Positions 26,826 through 40,990 of a stretch of 64,000 bases of DNA are shown in pieces (position 1 is the first letter of the stretch; every line of letters begins with the position of its first letter). The notes beneath the pieces were generated by a model. It was not told the DNA's origin, did not search any database, and saw only the letters and a list, made by a program, of their open reading frames with translations. A program made the translations under genes and the position numbers. Source of the stretch: Sinonovacula constricta (taxonomy: Eukaryota > Mollusca > Bivalvia > Cardiida > Solecurtidae); NCBI GenBank assembly GCA_007844125.1, contig CM017556.1, forward strand, positions 76,095,618-76,159,617. Reading direction: 5' to 3'.

Positions 26826-28689
26826 GTCGACAAAAGGATTGTTATCTATTTATCTATTTCGCTGTCCTTGCCATAATCTTCAAAATTGCAAATCTTATTG
26901 GAGCAGTTTACATTTGCACCATTTGCATGTTACATTATATTACAGATTTCAGAACTGTAGATTTCATTCGGCTAGCAAGTAATCTCTCATGTCTAGTATC
27001 TTTTTTTCAAATTTGTTACCCATGAGTGTAAAGCATAGTTTGTGAGTAGTATTGTTTTTATGTAATTCTAATATGCACTAAAATACTGTTGCTAACTGAA
27101 AGTTAGACAAAACAAAATTATGTAAAAATATTGTCGAAAAGTACTTTAACTCGAATAACAAAGTATTGACATCAACATGTACTTATCTGTGCTGATCCTG
27201 AGTAATTATGGAGACAGAAAAGGGCAGATAGTCTACTCCACACCTGCATGAGTTGTAGACAAATTTTATTTATTGTCAGCATAAGGACATATATTAACTA
27301 TATGTATATGTTTACCTAGAAGAAAAAGGAATTAGCAACTGAAACTCTCTTGTGATTTAAGGATACGCCATATATCACTGTGACTTCTTGTTATTTAATT
27401 TTTTGGTTATTATTCTGAGGGTAAAGTCACAAATCAAAGATTGTAAAATATATTATACTGTTCTTTTTATTCTTTGTCTTCTATGTAAAGTTGCAATAAG
27501 TGTAACAGCAGATCAATGGTGACTCTTCTTTATTTGCTTTTACAGCCTGAAACAAATAATACAGAAAGCATCTAATATGTATACAAATTATCGAGGGCTA
27601 ACTCCTGCAATAATTATGTATTACATTCAACAGCATTACATATGATAAATTACATTCAAATACTTTACAAACAATATAAAATGTCAACATACATAATTTA
27701 CTTTATAAATTAAAGATAAATGAATGGTCATAGTTAATAAAACAATTGATATAGACATTATTAACAGTAATCGTTATCACTGTTTCGTGGTGGCTTACTA
27801 ATAACTTAAGTCACAAATTAAACTGGTATTAAAATTAAACTTCTTTTAGACAAATTAATCTTACCAATATATGGCATTGACTGAAATCTCTCTCCTCCTC
27901 ATCCACCCGTGTGCGTTACTGTAATGTTAAAACATGCAGGAATTGTTATAGAAAACATTAAACAATTGTAAAAACAAGCCATTGATTATGTTACAATCCA
28001 ATGCTGCAATTCTAATTATCGCGAATTCACATGACAATATACAAAAGGTTCAATATCAACCTTTATAATAATTTTATAAACTTTACAGCTCACAATACGG
28101 TAAAATAACAATTAGACAAACAATAAAAACCACTTACTTCGTTTAATAACTTCAAAGTATTAAAAAATAATACTTTTTGAAAGTGTCAACTATCATGGAT
28201 CAAATCATATCATACAATGCCACTTTCCCGCGAAACTTCACGTGATCCACGAATTAAAACTAACACCAACGTACTTAATTATAGGTTAGAACCAAAAGGA
28301 ACTATTTCACCACGAAAGGAATTTAAAGGGATAAAAGAACCAAGAATTGAAATAACAAAACAACAAGTGATAAAACACATCTGGTTACATCACGACAAAG
28401 TATGCACTTAATTTTCAACAATGTTGACGTGCTTTTTACTGAGAAATGTTTTGGCTTTCATTGGTTAATTATTTATTATACAGCAGGAAAAAGATTTGCA
28501 CACAAAAGACGCTGTCGTTTTCCATTCTCGAATGGAATCTCTATATATATTCTTTTTGTTATCCAGTAAGTTAAAGTTTGCTTTTTTAAATACCGCCAAG
28601 ACTTGTACTCTGCCTATGTATAAAAGAAATTGTGTATTATTTACAAATAATAAAATAAATTGTCAATTAAAGAATTAGTTAAAGTTTAT

Positions 28690-28790
28690 GAGTCACTTTT
28701 CATACGCCCGTCGACGACGGGACGTATACTGCGATCACCCATGGTGGGCAGGCGGGCGGTCGATTGTGCGGCGTCCCAGTGTTTGTTCGG
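28690..28790. repeat. GC-rich palindrome-containing repeat, probable transposon end
   Basis: ATACGCCCGTCGACGACGGG continues as ACGTAT into a near-perfect palindrome of about 26 bp, followed by GGGCAGGCGGGCGG. It leads directly into the ~140-bp tandem repeat. I associate this combination with repeats frequent in bivalve genomes (from memory, unverified). Confidence 0.5.
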
Positions 28791-28794
28791 AGGA

Positions 28795-29325
28795 TAACTC
28801 AAACACTATCAAAGCTATTGACTTGAAACTTCATAGGTTTATTAAGACGGAGTACAGTGCACAATAATTATTACTCTGCTACTATATTATGTTTGAGTTA
28901 TTGCACTTAGTTTAATTTTCTTGTCTGGAGCACAACTCCTACATTATCAAAGCTATTGACTTGAAACTTGATACATGGATAGGTCATATTGGGACGAAGT
29001 GCAATACACAGAAACTGTAGCTGTGTACTTTATGATTTTGGAAAAATGCCCCTTTATTTAATTTTCTTGTTCGACTTGAAACTTCGTAGGTGGATAGATC
29101 TCATTGAGATAATGTGCAGTGCACAAGAACGACCACTCTGCAAATAATGATATTGGAGTTATTGCCCTTTTTGTAATTTATGTTTGTCTAGACCATACTC
29201 CTACATTATCAAAGCTATTCACTTAAACCTTCATAGGAGGATGGATATATATGTTATTAAAACAGATTGAAGTGCACAAGAACTGTCACTCTCCTCTGCC
29301 ATTACTCTCATGTCTGTTTGTATGT
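28795..29325 (+). repeat. Tandem repeat of about 140-147 bp, about four diverged copies
   Basis: ATCAAAGCTATTGACTTGAA, CATAGG.GGATAG and AGTGCACAAGAAC recur. Unit landmarks lie near 28811, 28949, 29073 (with an internal deletion) and 29210. Confidence 0.8.
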
Positions 29326-29329
29326 TTGG

Positions 29330-32300
29330 TGTTAATCGCCTTCCACAATCTGCCAGACTGCAATGCACAACAATGCACAGTTTGTTTCAAATTGCTCTAG
29401 TGACAGACGTATTTTGCTCCGCCTTGAAGTGCTCTTTGCCTTACATGACAATATTTATGTCATTCATGTTCAAAATTTATATGAATATTATATATGTTTG
29501 GAGGAGGAGAGAGATGAAGAATACTATTTTAGGTGTGATAATACATTTTCACTAAAACGTGTTAGTAGTATTATCAACACACAATATTTTATCTAAAGAC
29601 TTGTCTTTAAAATAACGAAAGTATGAAATAGCAATTTTGTTTGTCACTCCTTTCCGATGATGTTCAACGATGTTAAAATTACCAGCATTCTTGTCAGTCA
29701 GTTAGAAAACTGTGCTCATATCAATTTATTAATAGATTGATTATTAATAGATTATTCATATGTCTATTTTATTACTTTTGTCTTGTCCGTGTACTAAAGA
29801 TGTTTTAAGGTCCGAAATGGTTTAAAACAAACGTTGATCTTATGCTCTCTGAAAATGCGTATAGGGAAATCCGAATTACGTTTTTCTACGGAAAAACAAT
29901 TATTCCTATTCTTTCCCTTTTACCTGACTCTCCTTGTTAAGCTTTTGCTTTATCTTTTGTTTTCTTACCCTGCTGAAGGCCATTTTGGATGATTATTCTA
30001 AAACAATATTCACATGATCAATCCTAGCACTTAAATTCACTGGGTCTAATGTAACGACTTCCGCTCTCTGATATAGGATGCGGATTAATCAGAGTTTATG
30101 ATCATCTGGGTGGACCTAATTAAAGTTTATATACTGACCAGTATGAGTAGATTTGCGGTATACTGTAGATTTTAGGGATCTGACTTTCTGATGAGTTTCT
30201 TTCACAACTATTCATTTGTATGTAGCGCAAGGTGTCTTGAAAATATGACGATTTCATGTCTATGCATTTTACTTTATATTATGCATTATAAATATATAGC
30301 AATCTGCATAGATATCCATGCTACAGTGTATAAAAATAATGGCTACCATGATGTTTTTGGAGTCGTCGCTTTAGCCCTGTGTTTACGATACTGACTTCTC
30401 ACTTTTTCGAACAGAACATAAACGTCGAACAGAAAAAACGTTCATTTTTATTGTGCACTATTTAAATAGTACGAATGACCACATCTACCTTTTATCATGC
30501 GATTTATTATTTCTATAAACAATCGAATGTTCGTATTTCTTTAAATTTACTTTTCTTCTGTTGGCCATTTAAACTAAAGCCTAATCCATTTCTTGGAAAA
30601 GTGGCAACGATGACTCTAAATTAAGTTTTCTGTATTAGTAAATAAAATATAAAATAGTAAAACTAAAATACAATATAAATCATTTTTGTAATAATACGCT
30701 GGTAACCGATGTTTTCTTTTTAGTCAAATATATAAGTCTAATATGTGGTATTGTTTTCACTTTTACATTCATCGCGAAAGTTTGAAGCTACTTCAAAACT
30801 ATTCTACATTTAATTTTAAATTATTTGTCAATTTTCATATACCCTCGTCAAACTTTCGTACTTAAATTCATGCAAAATCATGACCTATTGCTAAATCTCA
30901 CTAATAAATCAACGCTTTGCTGGGGGAATCATAACACTAACACACTACAAGAAAGGTTTTAACATGACGATCATGTCCTTTTCTGTCAATATTTAAAGAA
31001 CAACGGCGAAAATGTTCAGAATAAACTCATAGATACTTAGTATACTTAAAATGTATCTGCACTATGTCTGTAGTAGACCTGTAGTACCAACCCTGTCCAA
31101 TGGTGTATACTGTTTGAAACATTTAAAAATAAAACTAGTTTTTGCAATAAAATATAGATAGATGAAGACATATCATTTTATTCCAAATCAAATTGTGTAG
31201 CAAGAATATTTGAACCTGTGCAAGTGTTTTGTAATTGTTTCCTTAAAAGCTGGCATGCAAAAAAGGTTATCAATAGCATAATGATTTCCAGTTAGTTAAA
31301 ACACTGGTAACTTAGTTCGCTAACAATTTCAAATATCACGTATATTTATGTAAGAAATACACCTATAGGTTCACTTAAAGATTTGCATTGATGTCATTAA
31401 TTCCAATGATGTTCCGATGTTATTGGTTAATCCATTTTTTATAATTCTCGATTAAAAATGGCAGACTCTGAACTTTATAGCTTAAGATAATAATAAAGAA
31501 GTGACATCTAACTTCACTTTTACTAATTCTTTTATTCTGACACACTTACAAAGCATATGTTATAATACTAAAAATAATTGCTAAGAATTAAGGCTAAAAT
31601 GGAAATAATTACAAAACTTAATGCTTGATATTTAAAATGTTGACGTTTGATGTTGGCATTTTTTCTGATTTTACATGCACCATACTTTTGACGTCTATTT
31701 ATAATATATAATGACCAATAAAGCAAATTGTGTTGTGTTGTTATTATAAACTTCTTATTTTTCCTCACATCACAGTATTATAGAATATCTTGATTAATAG
31801 CATTGTCTTCTGTTGATTGACCTATTTTGATGACATGCCTTTCTGTGCACGCTCGTGCAAGTTTCAAAACGAAACACTTCTTTAAATGGCATCAAAAAAA
31901 ACAATAATCTTCTTAGCGTCTTTATTTTCATCTAATCCTGACATCTTTCTCAGTTTTATAAACAATTTATCGCATCACAGCGGCTACCATCACATATATG
32001 AACTGCAATGTGAGTTTTTGCACAAGAATTGTGTTAGTTGCGATAAACTTTAAAGAAATAACATATTTTAACATTTAAATATTTTATGTGAGTAAGGATG
32101 TTTAATAGTTAATAAATTTATTAATCTAATGTAACTGACGTGCCATTTGCCACGTAGCTTCAGTAAGACAAAAACATATAAACTAGGCTTAGTTTGTATA
32201 GGTTTTCCTTATTAGACAGGTCACTATTCTGTCTTCAGACTTTAATGTAGGTGTGTCCTTATAATGCGTTATCAAAGTTTCACGTACATACATTCTTCGG

Positions 32301-32571
32301 TAGTTTGTATGAAGAATGAGTCCGATTAATAGCAACTTTACATACAGGTTATTTGCAATAAGTGACTTTTTGACATGTTATATGAGCATATAATTTCTAT
32401 CTACAAATGTCTAAACTTGGCATTTTAAGCATATCATACTAATATTCTGAAGTCGTTTGCTGCATGATGCAAGACAACTTTGACTAGAGGTTTATGTGTG
32501 TGACAATTGTAGCAATGGTAATGATTTAATAACAATTGTAAATCTGTATAGTTACGAACGTTAACGTTAAC
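29330..32571. other. AT-rich intergenic DNA
   Basis: No gene or repeat recognised. Confidence 0.55.
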
Positions 32572-32830
32572 AAAAAAAAAATGTTTATTTAAATACATCA
32601 CAGCGACCAAGTATGATCATTATAGCGACGTCCAATTATTTTGGTGGAGGAAGACCCCAGACACATACCTAGGTAGAACCACCTGCGCACCTCAGATCAG
32701 CTGAAAGACATTCCAACAGTTAGACCATCGCCCCAAACGGAACTCAAACCTACACGGTGAGAGGCTAAGCAGTCAGAGGAGTTACAAGTCGGTGACTCTA
32801 ACACTACAGGCATATTGTAAGATTAGTTGC
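32572..32830 (-). mobile_element. tRNA-headed SINE (Meta-type candidate), nearly complete, antisense
   Basis: On the minus strand: A-box region CTGTAGTGTTAGAGTCACCG, B box GGTTTGAGTTCC, then GGTGGTTCTACCTAGG, GGGGTCTTCCTCCACCA, GACGTCGC and a T-rich end. This order resembles the bivalve Meta-SINEs (family recognised from memory). Shorter relatives are at 52225-52425 and 58580-58780. Confidence 0.7.
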
Positions 32831-32838
32831 AGATATAG

Positions 32839-32996
32839 AGAATACTAGGTTAGTGTTGATATAGATAAATGTTATAGATAAATGTTATCATGCGAGGCTA
32901 AGAAAATCAGAAAGTCCGAGGCTCTGCCGAGTGCTATATTATTTTCGGGTCGAGCATGATAACATTTATTTATATCAACACTAACCTGGTATTCTT
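32839..32996. mobile_element. Foldback MITE, about 158 bp
   Basis: AATACTAGGTTAGTGTTGAT at the left end and its near reverse complement ATCAACACTAACCTGGTATT at the right end continue inward through ATAAATGTTATCATGC/GCATGATAACATTTAT. It lies immediately beside the SINE at 32572-32830. The left arm has a short internal duplication of ATAAATGTTAT. Confidence 0.75.
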
Positions 32997-34117
32997 TTTA
33001 TCCACCATAAACAGTTTTTTTTCAAATGGATTCAAAAGGGAAACATTTAAATTTACCGCTACTGCTCCTCCCCTTTACATGATTTGACATCTAATGCAAT
33101 ACACGAAATTCATGCGCGTGCATAAAGTAATTCGGCCATAAGAAATATTTCCATTTTACAATTAAAAAAAAAAATAAGACAATAAACACGTTATATATTT
33201 CATTTTGTTTGCACTAGACATAAGGTTGTAATTTTATTGATTACAATAATTAAAAATAATGGTTGGAAAAAAAATCACACCCTCGTATAAAACTATACAT
33301 GTAGTGTGTAATGTCGAGGACGTGTAACATAAAAGTTGCTACGCATATGGCATTAAGAAACCCGAATTACATTCGAGGTTTGTGTCTGTTTGTGGTTGTA
33401 ACAAGCAGTTTGCTCATGGATTTTAATTGTTGATGATATTGAAATTCTGAACATTGAATATGCCATTGAAAATTGCGAAGATAGTTGTGTTTTTGACAGG
33501 GTGACCTGCGAAATTTGAAGAAATGTTGGATTTGGAGGTGGTGTGTTGGTGTCTTTGATTAATTAGCACATTTGTCCAGATCTATGCAGTCAGCAGTATT
33601 TGGTTCATTAAAGATTGAGCTCTATCTAAACCATTTGAAATGTGTATCATGTAACGACATTTGATAATCAAGGTCTGTCCTCATATTAGGCAGCTGATTG
33701 CTGCTTTCTGACAGCCACAGACTCAAGATCAATTTCCTTCTCAAAACTGTTGGGATTAAAGCCAAATTTTGCCTCGAAATTCTCGTAGCTCATCTCTACA
33801 ACATTGCTTTGGTTTTCACACTACTCTTCATCACATTCTTTCAATTCACACCAAATAGCATCAAAACAACAGGGACTCATAATCTGACATTTTGATAGTT
33901 GCTTTTACTTTTGCCGACTACAAATTCGTACTTTTATTGATTTTATTACTATTCCTAAACAGTTTTAATCATGTGCCTGTATTACATGTTGTTTAAGATT
34001 TTTGCAAGTTTTTGAATTGAAAATGTGTACATTTTGATTAATAAAGCTTTTATATATTTTTTGTTTACAAATTTTCTATATCATTGTTAAATAGGACTTC
34101 GGAAGATCGCGGTGAAC

Positions 34118-34200
34118 TGTCTGGTTTGCTCAGTCGGTAAAGATGCTGCTACTTAAATTTTTAATCCTGCAGGACAGAGATCGAAACCGCGCTCATCCTC
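34118..34200 (+). mobile_element. tRNA-like sequence, SINE head or tRNA pseudogene
   Basis: A-box-like TGCTCAGTCGG at 34127-34137 and B-box-like GATCGAAACC at 34179-34188 with tRNA-like spacing. The anticodon arm is not convincing, so it is not called a tRNA gene. Confidence 0.5.
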
Positions 34201-37200
34201 CTGTTTTTTAATGTTCCTCGTTTGCTCTCTTCAACCTATCTTATTAATTATGGACATTTTTGGGGTGACCACAAGCATAAAAACGCGAGCAATGAGTTTC
34301 GTTCTCGTAAACATTCCTGATCGTTTCGTTTTAGCTAGAGCAGGTGCTAGAATATCGATTGATAAAGCTCATCTTTATCACACGGGTTATATCAACGGAT
34401 ATTTACAGAGATGGTGGGATGAAAAAATATATCAGCATACCTTACATGTTAATTTTTGAGCATTTGTTATTTTTTAAGTTCACAAATTATTTCTTTTGTT
34501 AACAATTTATAACTATCCGACGGGTTTTAAAAGCGAGTATTGCTTATATAAAGAACATAAGAAAAAGCTAACTGGAAGCGTATTGTAAATGCTTTTACGA
34601 TATCTTCCGATAAAAACGTCATGTTAAAAATGCATTCAACACGTGTAAGTAGCTTGGTACAAGCAAACATTCGAACATGTGCGCAAAGCGTAAATTAATT
34701 GATCAGTTGATAAACGAAATGTTACACCGTTAAAACAAAATCAATGTTTGATTGAGTGCGTTAGAGGAATGTTGACGATTGATAGTGCGTACAATATTTT
34801 ATATCGATTAAACGATAGTGTATTTTTCAGTAGATTGATTACAAAGATAGTAATGTAATAAAACTATACCAATTGCCGCTAAATCTAGATTGCGAATACT
34901 ATGTAGATCTTATAATATAAGTATTCATTCAAAGGGTGTTAAATAAAATAGGGTTTCAATTTGTCAAAGTGTAGATTAAACTCAGTTCATTCACTTGTTG
35001 CTGATTTTTTCATCTACGGTTTTAGTTCGTAGTGGGATGACGTCCGTGTTGCCTGTCATAAAACTGCAAAAGACATTACAATTTATTACTATTGACAGAT
35101 TCTTAAATTTACAAAGTTTTACAATATAGCTGATTGTTCCATATGAAACTGTAGTAATTATATTGGTTTTCTAAAAACTCTCACACTCAGATTTTTTGGC
35201 AAATTATATCGTTCAAGAGGTAAACACAAACGTTTGCGAATATGTAAAGATAGCAAGTGTTTGTGTGTAATTATTGAAAAAGGTAATTTACCAAAAATTT
35301 GAGTGTGGGCATTTTTAGAGAAAGTTTTAATGTGTTGGAAAGGGCTTTTCGGTTAAAGAGGGGTAAGTTACAGTTTAATAAAAAAGGTTTATTCTGCAAC
35401 ATTACGCTTAAAACGCTTGTTGGAAATATCTGTTATAAAATTCTACATTTTATTACAGTACGAAATAATACCATAGTAAGAAGACCTGTATAATCTAGGC
35501 TTACATAAAGTATTTCCAACTATTTATCACATCTGGTCGATAATGACTTTTCATAGATTTTTCTCCATGAAAGCGAAATTGATGAATAAAGTGACGGGCG
35601 GAATGCATTAGGAGTAATTGCAAGCTTTCTGTAGAAATGAAATGGCATTGAATTTCTTTCTGGAGAAAAAAGTGGTCTTAACCAGCTTCCAAACGAGTTA
35701 CAATCACATTGGTTCAACGTTATTTAGGCCAAATACGTCATTCAATGCTACTATGCTGTTTGGTCATTTACATACGGTACGACCATGGGCAAAATTATTA
35801 AGATTACATACCATGATGTTTAGGCATGCCTCAAATCTGTTCCCATGTGAATTTCTAAAGATGAACGAGAAACATAATCCTATGACATATCGAGAAATAG
35901 TATAATTTATAGACCATTATATGATCGAACTGAAATATAAAGCTTATCAAGAAAATCATACGTACGTTTCAGGAGAGAAATTGTTGGCAAGTTTGTGTTG
36001 ATTTGAAGCTAAAATCACCTGTGTTTTGCCTTACAACAAAAGTACATCAGTCAACAATCTATGGCTAATTATCATATACAGGCAATTAATTTCGAAGGTA
36101 AACAAGACTCCAGCACAAAACCTAAATGATTGCAATTTGCTTCGAGCATAAAGGTCTATGCTATCTTGAGTAACATATTTATTTAAGTTTTTTATTTTTG
36201 GCTTTAGAATCGTTATCGAAATATAAACTTGCCCAAAACTGCATTAAACCGTAATGAATGTAGCTAAAAATACAATTTTGTCACCATTAAATCTTTAACC
36301 AAACGATCAAAGAATACAGAGTTCCCGTAATCTACGGCATGTGCTAAAGAGATAATACCCATCGCATCCTGTTTGGGTCACCGTGAGATCAAGAATTACC
36401 ATCAGACCAATTAATAAAACTGTGTGACAAGATACGAAAGAAAAAATGGTTTACGACAAAACGAATATCGTATGTACGATTATCGAAGGGGACCTTTTAT
36501 AACATCATCAGTGAATTGTATTAGTATAGATTTATTTGTTTTTACCCCTTTTTATGTTCAATGTCTAAACCTAACATGAAATAAAGACATCATACATATA
36601 TATAAGAGTATTCTAGATGTAGCATTAAATCATTTTTAACTTTAAAAAGACAAAGTTTCAGCGCTACAGTCCCTGTTATAGGTTTATACAACAGAACGTC
36701 ATTACTGTCCCAAACAGCCTGACTTTTTATCCTGGTTATTGATGTCACTAAGTAATCTCGCTGTCACATCAGGTTTGGTAACTTTAAAGAAAATAAACGT
36801 GAGCAATAAAACACATTTAGAAAATTCATTTACAAGGGAAATCAAGGTCTGAATAACAAGTTACCGTTTTCTGTAAAGTAATATATATATATATAGTAAA
36901 ATAATTATTGTTGCAGCACTATTTATTTAAATATTTATATTTGTCTAATCAAAAATGTGAGAAGCTGAATATAACGAAGAAAGTATGTGCTTTTACACGC
37001 CATATCTTCGAAATCGATGTTCGATGTCCGGAAAAATAGATGTAGATCATTGTTATTTAATTATGTATAATATAGTAATGGTTTAATAAATAGAAATTTA
37101 AATGATTACAGAAAAATTAATTATAAGATATGCTATTAAAATGGCTACTTGGATTAAACACACCAATCATTCTAAACACGTATTATGGCCCAGTCTTCAC

Positions 37201-38713
37201 TAAACTTAGTTAGAATATTATCTGCAGCGATTCTTGGATGTAATTAAAATTAGGTCATTGGCTTAAGTCATTAAAACTAAATAATCTTTTTATCAGCTTC
37301 TATGTGTGAGGTATGTAATTATTGAAGAAATTGCATATTCAACCGAGTAATTCGAATGACAGGCATAAAGACATTTCTAAAGAAACCCCATCAAAGGGGT
37401 ATTTTACTTAATTCGTGAAGGATTATGAACTGACAACAATGAGAATAAGCCATTCACAAAGCAATAATAATATACGCATTATGTCTCGTTTTTTCTACTT
37501 AAATAGAGAATATGCAACATTAACTCTGTCATCTTATCATACTTTTAATTTTCTAGCTTTATTCGGATTTAAATTCCACATTATGAAAGGAAATACATTA
37601 ACCACCATTTAAACCCTAACCGTATGCTCTAATCTTGTAGACACATTTGTCTCGCATGTATAACTTCAGACTTTATTTCATTCGGAATAATATTTTATAA
37701 ACAACAATAATGTGATATGGTACACAAGTTGTTTTTATTTCGTATGAGCATTATATTTTACTTGGTCATGTCATAGATCAACGTCGACATTTGGGAGTCA
37801 AAGTAGACAACTGCGTAATATGCTATATCATATAGATCCATCATAAAAACGACGTAGTACGTGTTCTATTTTGAGATATATTCTGATTTGTGCTCATTTT
37901 TGGATGGAATAATATCATGAAGCGAAAAGGTTTCTGCTACGGTAGACATGTATTTTTGATGCAATGGGTGCTTATGAGAACACGTTACCGATGGCCAAAT
38001 AAAAACTCGAAGAATAAAAATATTTAAATTATCATTCTGATAAAACAAGTAACTATACACGAAAACATCAATATTTGAATTTGCTAAGACATCTTGGAAA
38101 TGCACAATATAATACACGACAAAATGTAAATTAACGCTAAAATGTCATTATTGTTAGATCTGATACAATTATGTATCATATGTTAATCGAACGTTTCTTT
38201 GTTTCCATGTGACCGTCTAATACCATTAAGTGCACAATATTTAGGGTTTAAATTACTTTGAAAGTTTTATTGTTACGACCGGTATCGCTATTTAAGATTT
38301 ATTTATAAAATGGCACGTTTACTAATCGACGAAATGGTGTAATAGAAAGAACAAGCCAGCAACAAACTATTGCAATACTGTTTTATTTTAATTAACAATT
38401 AAATCTATAGCGTTACAAAATAATAACAAATATATCAGACAAATTTGAGAATACAAAACAAATGTTAGCTTACAGTTTTTCCCTTTAGGTGGTGTCCCTT
38501 TACAGTAATAATCCAACGTCGAATAATCCTGAAGAGTTTTCGGTAGAATGTCCTCGTAGAAACGCACAGTTGAAATAATCCAAAGGTAGAACAATACACG
38601 AATGTAGCTAATATTATTTCAAATCCAACACTTTAATATTTATAGCACTGTAGAATATAATAAGTCCACGTAAGTTCCAACACAGAAAGATTTAATATAG
38701 AAGCTGCAAGTAT

Positions 38714-38776
38714 TTCCAAACTATATGTCCAAACTCTATGCCAAACTTTATATCCAAACTTCCTATCCAAACTTCT
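38714..38776 (+). repeat. Short tandem repeat of about 15-16 bp
   Basis: Four to five imperfect units of TCCAAACTATATG type. Confidence 0.7.
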
Positions 38777-40336
38777 CCTTAAATTGGCTAACAAGCCCTT
38801 TTATAGACCTAAAGAATGTTTAGAACGCAGAAGTCTCTAGAACAGTCACGAAACCAGAACATTCTCAAAATCCAGTTAATAATAAACAAATGAATTTTCT
38901 ACCATGATCCTTTTCTTTCTAGCAGGTAAGCGAATTCATTCGAAATACGTCATGCGAATTACGTCATGACTACTACGATAAACAACCCCCTAACCTGACT
39001 AGCGTAACCTTAAATGCTGGTGTACTACTGTACATAACATTATACTAAGGTTAAATAAAATGAATTACGCTATTTTAAGCATTTTGAACAGTTTAACTAG
39101 CATGTATTTATGATCTCAATCACGGAAAAATTCTATATACTGGCTGACAATATAGTTTTAAGATGTTTATATTGGCATTCCTTAAAACACAAATTAATTA
39201 ATTAAAAGAGTTATAATATGCCTGTTTTGCAATAAATCTGGTTATATAAGTTATATATGAGCACAAACAGCTTGTATATTAAAAGTGATGATGGAATATT
39301 ATATAATTAGGTCATGTGTTTCTTTGGATAGCAGAATATTTATGAATATGTACATTTTATGCTCAATAGGCACACTTGGTATGTAGAAATGGCAAACAAA
39401 TCATTTAAAAAAATGTATGTTTTTATCCAGAGGAATAATGCAATTTCTTTAGTTTCTATGTATTCCAAAGAAAGTGGGATCAGACTTGAGTCAAAATTGT
39501 GTCAGAAACATTTCCAAAATCCTAATGGACTTAAAAGATAGAGAAACGCAATAATGATGCTTTATCATATCCAAACTTTTTTTAAATATGTGTACAGGCT
39601 TGTAATGTTATAAACGTTTTATTCCGTTTGGTGAATCAACATGACTCACTTGGGGCACAAAAGTCGCACATATGCATTTTCTGTTAAAAGTGGAAGTAGG
39701 GTTTATGGTATGCTGTGCTCTTTAAATGTCATACAAATTAAACAAAATTAAATAAATTAATAGTTGAGTGCTTGTATTAGGTATATTTCGTCATAAACAA
39801 AACAGACTGGTTACATAAAGAGAAATGCATAAAAGGCGAATTTAGAAAACTCGTACCTAGCGTAATGAATCTACAATGGTATATATGTGTTTCTATTACA
39901 GGTCTAACACCAACCTGCGATATGTCTTTGTCACGTCTGAGAGGCTTTCAAGTGTTCGTGCACTATTAATCATTCTGACAGTAAATCTTCCATTAATTGT
40001 CTCGTCTACATAATGGATACGGTATGAAAACTCCTATGGTTTGTCTTCGACAGATAATAGCAATAAATGCTTCTAGGAAATGTTGCCATTAAATGTGACA
40101 AATACGTCCAATCTTTTTTGCTTTGCTTTTCATACAACTCACCTAGACAACTCGCATGACGACGTCGTCAAGTCATTATAGGGTGATCGAAAGTTTTAGA
40201 CTAATAACTAGGTAGAGCAACACTTCAAAATTTTAGGTTTCAAAACAGACTTGCATATGCTTTTATTTTGGTATCGGGACGATTTTTTTTTAAAAAAAAA
40301 GGCTTATATGTAATTATTATCAATACCCGTTTCGTA

Positions 40337-40945
40337 AGAAGAATATATGACCTATGAGCATTGCAACATACACCAACATTTGAAAATGACAGGAGGAAGG
40401 TATTCATAAACAAGCCAAATGTAAAAATAAGAACAAATCTGCGATGAGTCAGAAAGCAAAAAGGGCAAACCCGACAGTGACCGCCTCTGAACGGTCAGTC
40501 GGCAATACGGTCCGACTGGGGTGCTTGAACCTGTTTTACAGAGCTCTAACGCTCTTCCTGGGGGGTTTCTCAAATGGAAGCAATGAAAAGAAAATCGTCC
40601 TATTTGAATAATAAATTTCCAGGCGCTGACGCTTTCTTTGATAAGATTTGACGAAAGTAGTCATGTCATTTTTAAAAAAAAATAATATCCACATAATATT
40701 TAGAAGAGAGAAAAGTATTATTTCGATTAGAAGACCTACACAAAATTATTAATTGTGAATGAAATAAGCTTTTTGAATCAAGAAAAAAAAAATTACCAAA
40801 GAAGTGTAAATAGTTGTAGCATCCGGTTCATATGGAAATAGAAATAAGGAACCGAAGTCCAATGACCATCAATGGAAGAACACGTAAGCAGTGCTTATAG
40901 TATGAATTAACTGACAACACAGCGTAAAATACTTGCACGGGGATA
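40337..40945 (+). repeat. Family A repeat, full-length, first unit of a head-to-tail dimer
   Basis: Starts AGAATATATGACC, has the core CTGAACGGTCAGTCGGCAA, and ends in GCACGGGGATATTTT. A linker at 40946-40990 leads into the next unit. The CRE-like site is mutated here (TCATGTCA). Confidence 0.88.
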
Positions 40946-40990
40946 TTTTACGACCGCCACACTGCACAAGTAACATTGTTGTGATCATGA
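40946..40990 (+). repeat. Family A inter-unit linker
   Basis: GACCGCCACACTGCACAAG and ACATTGTTGTGATCATGAAT. The same linker, inverted, joins two reverse-oriented units at 50926-50967, so it belongs to the family's tandem form. Confidence 0.7.

Larger units (their letters stand above)
25064..28689. other. AT-rich intergenic DNA with A/B repeat fragments at 26.56-26.83 kb
   Basis: Nothing else supported. Confidence 0.55.
33000..40336. other. AT-rich intergenic DNA
   Basis: Apart from the tRNA-like head at 34.1 kb and the short tandem repeat at 38.7 kb, no supported feature. A coding-like minus-strand patch at 33686-33893 is discussed as a finding. Confidence 0.5.

Noticed and set aside
33420..33530. 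Short acidic open stretch on the + strand (ILIVDDIEILNIEYAIEN)
   Set aside because: Bounded by stops within about 40 codons, with no family likeness and no splice support.
34118..34200. Functional tRNA gene
   Set aside because: A- and B-box-like motifs are present, but an anticodon arm and acceptor pairing are not convincing. Called tRNA-like only.
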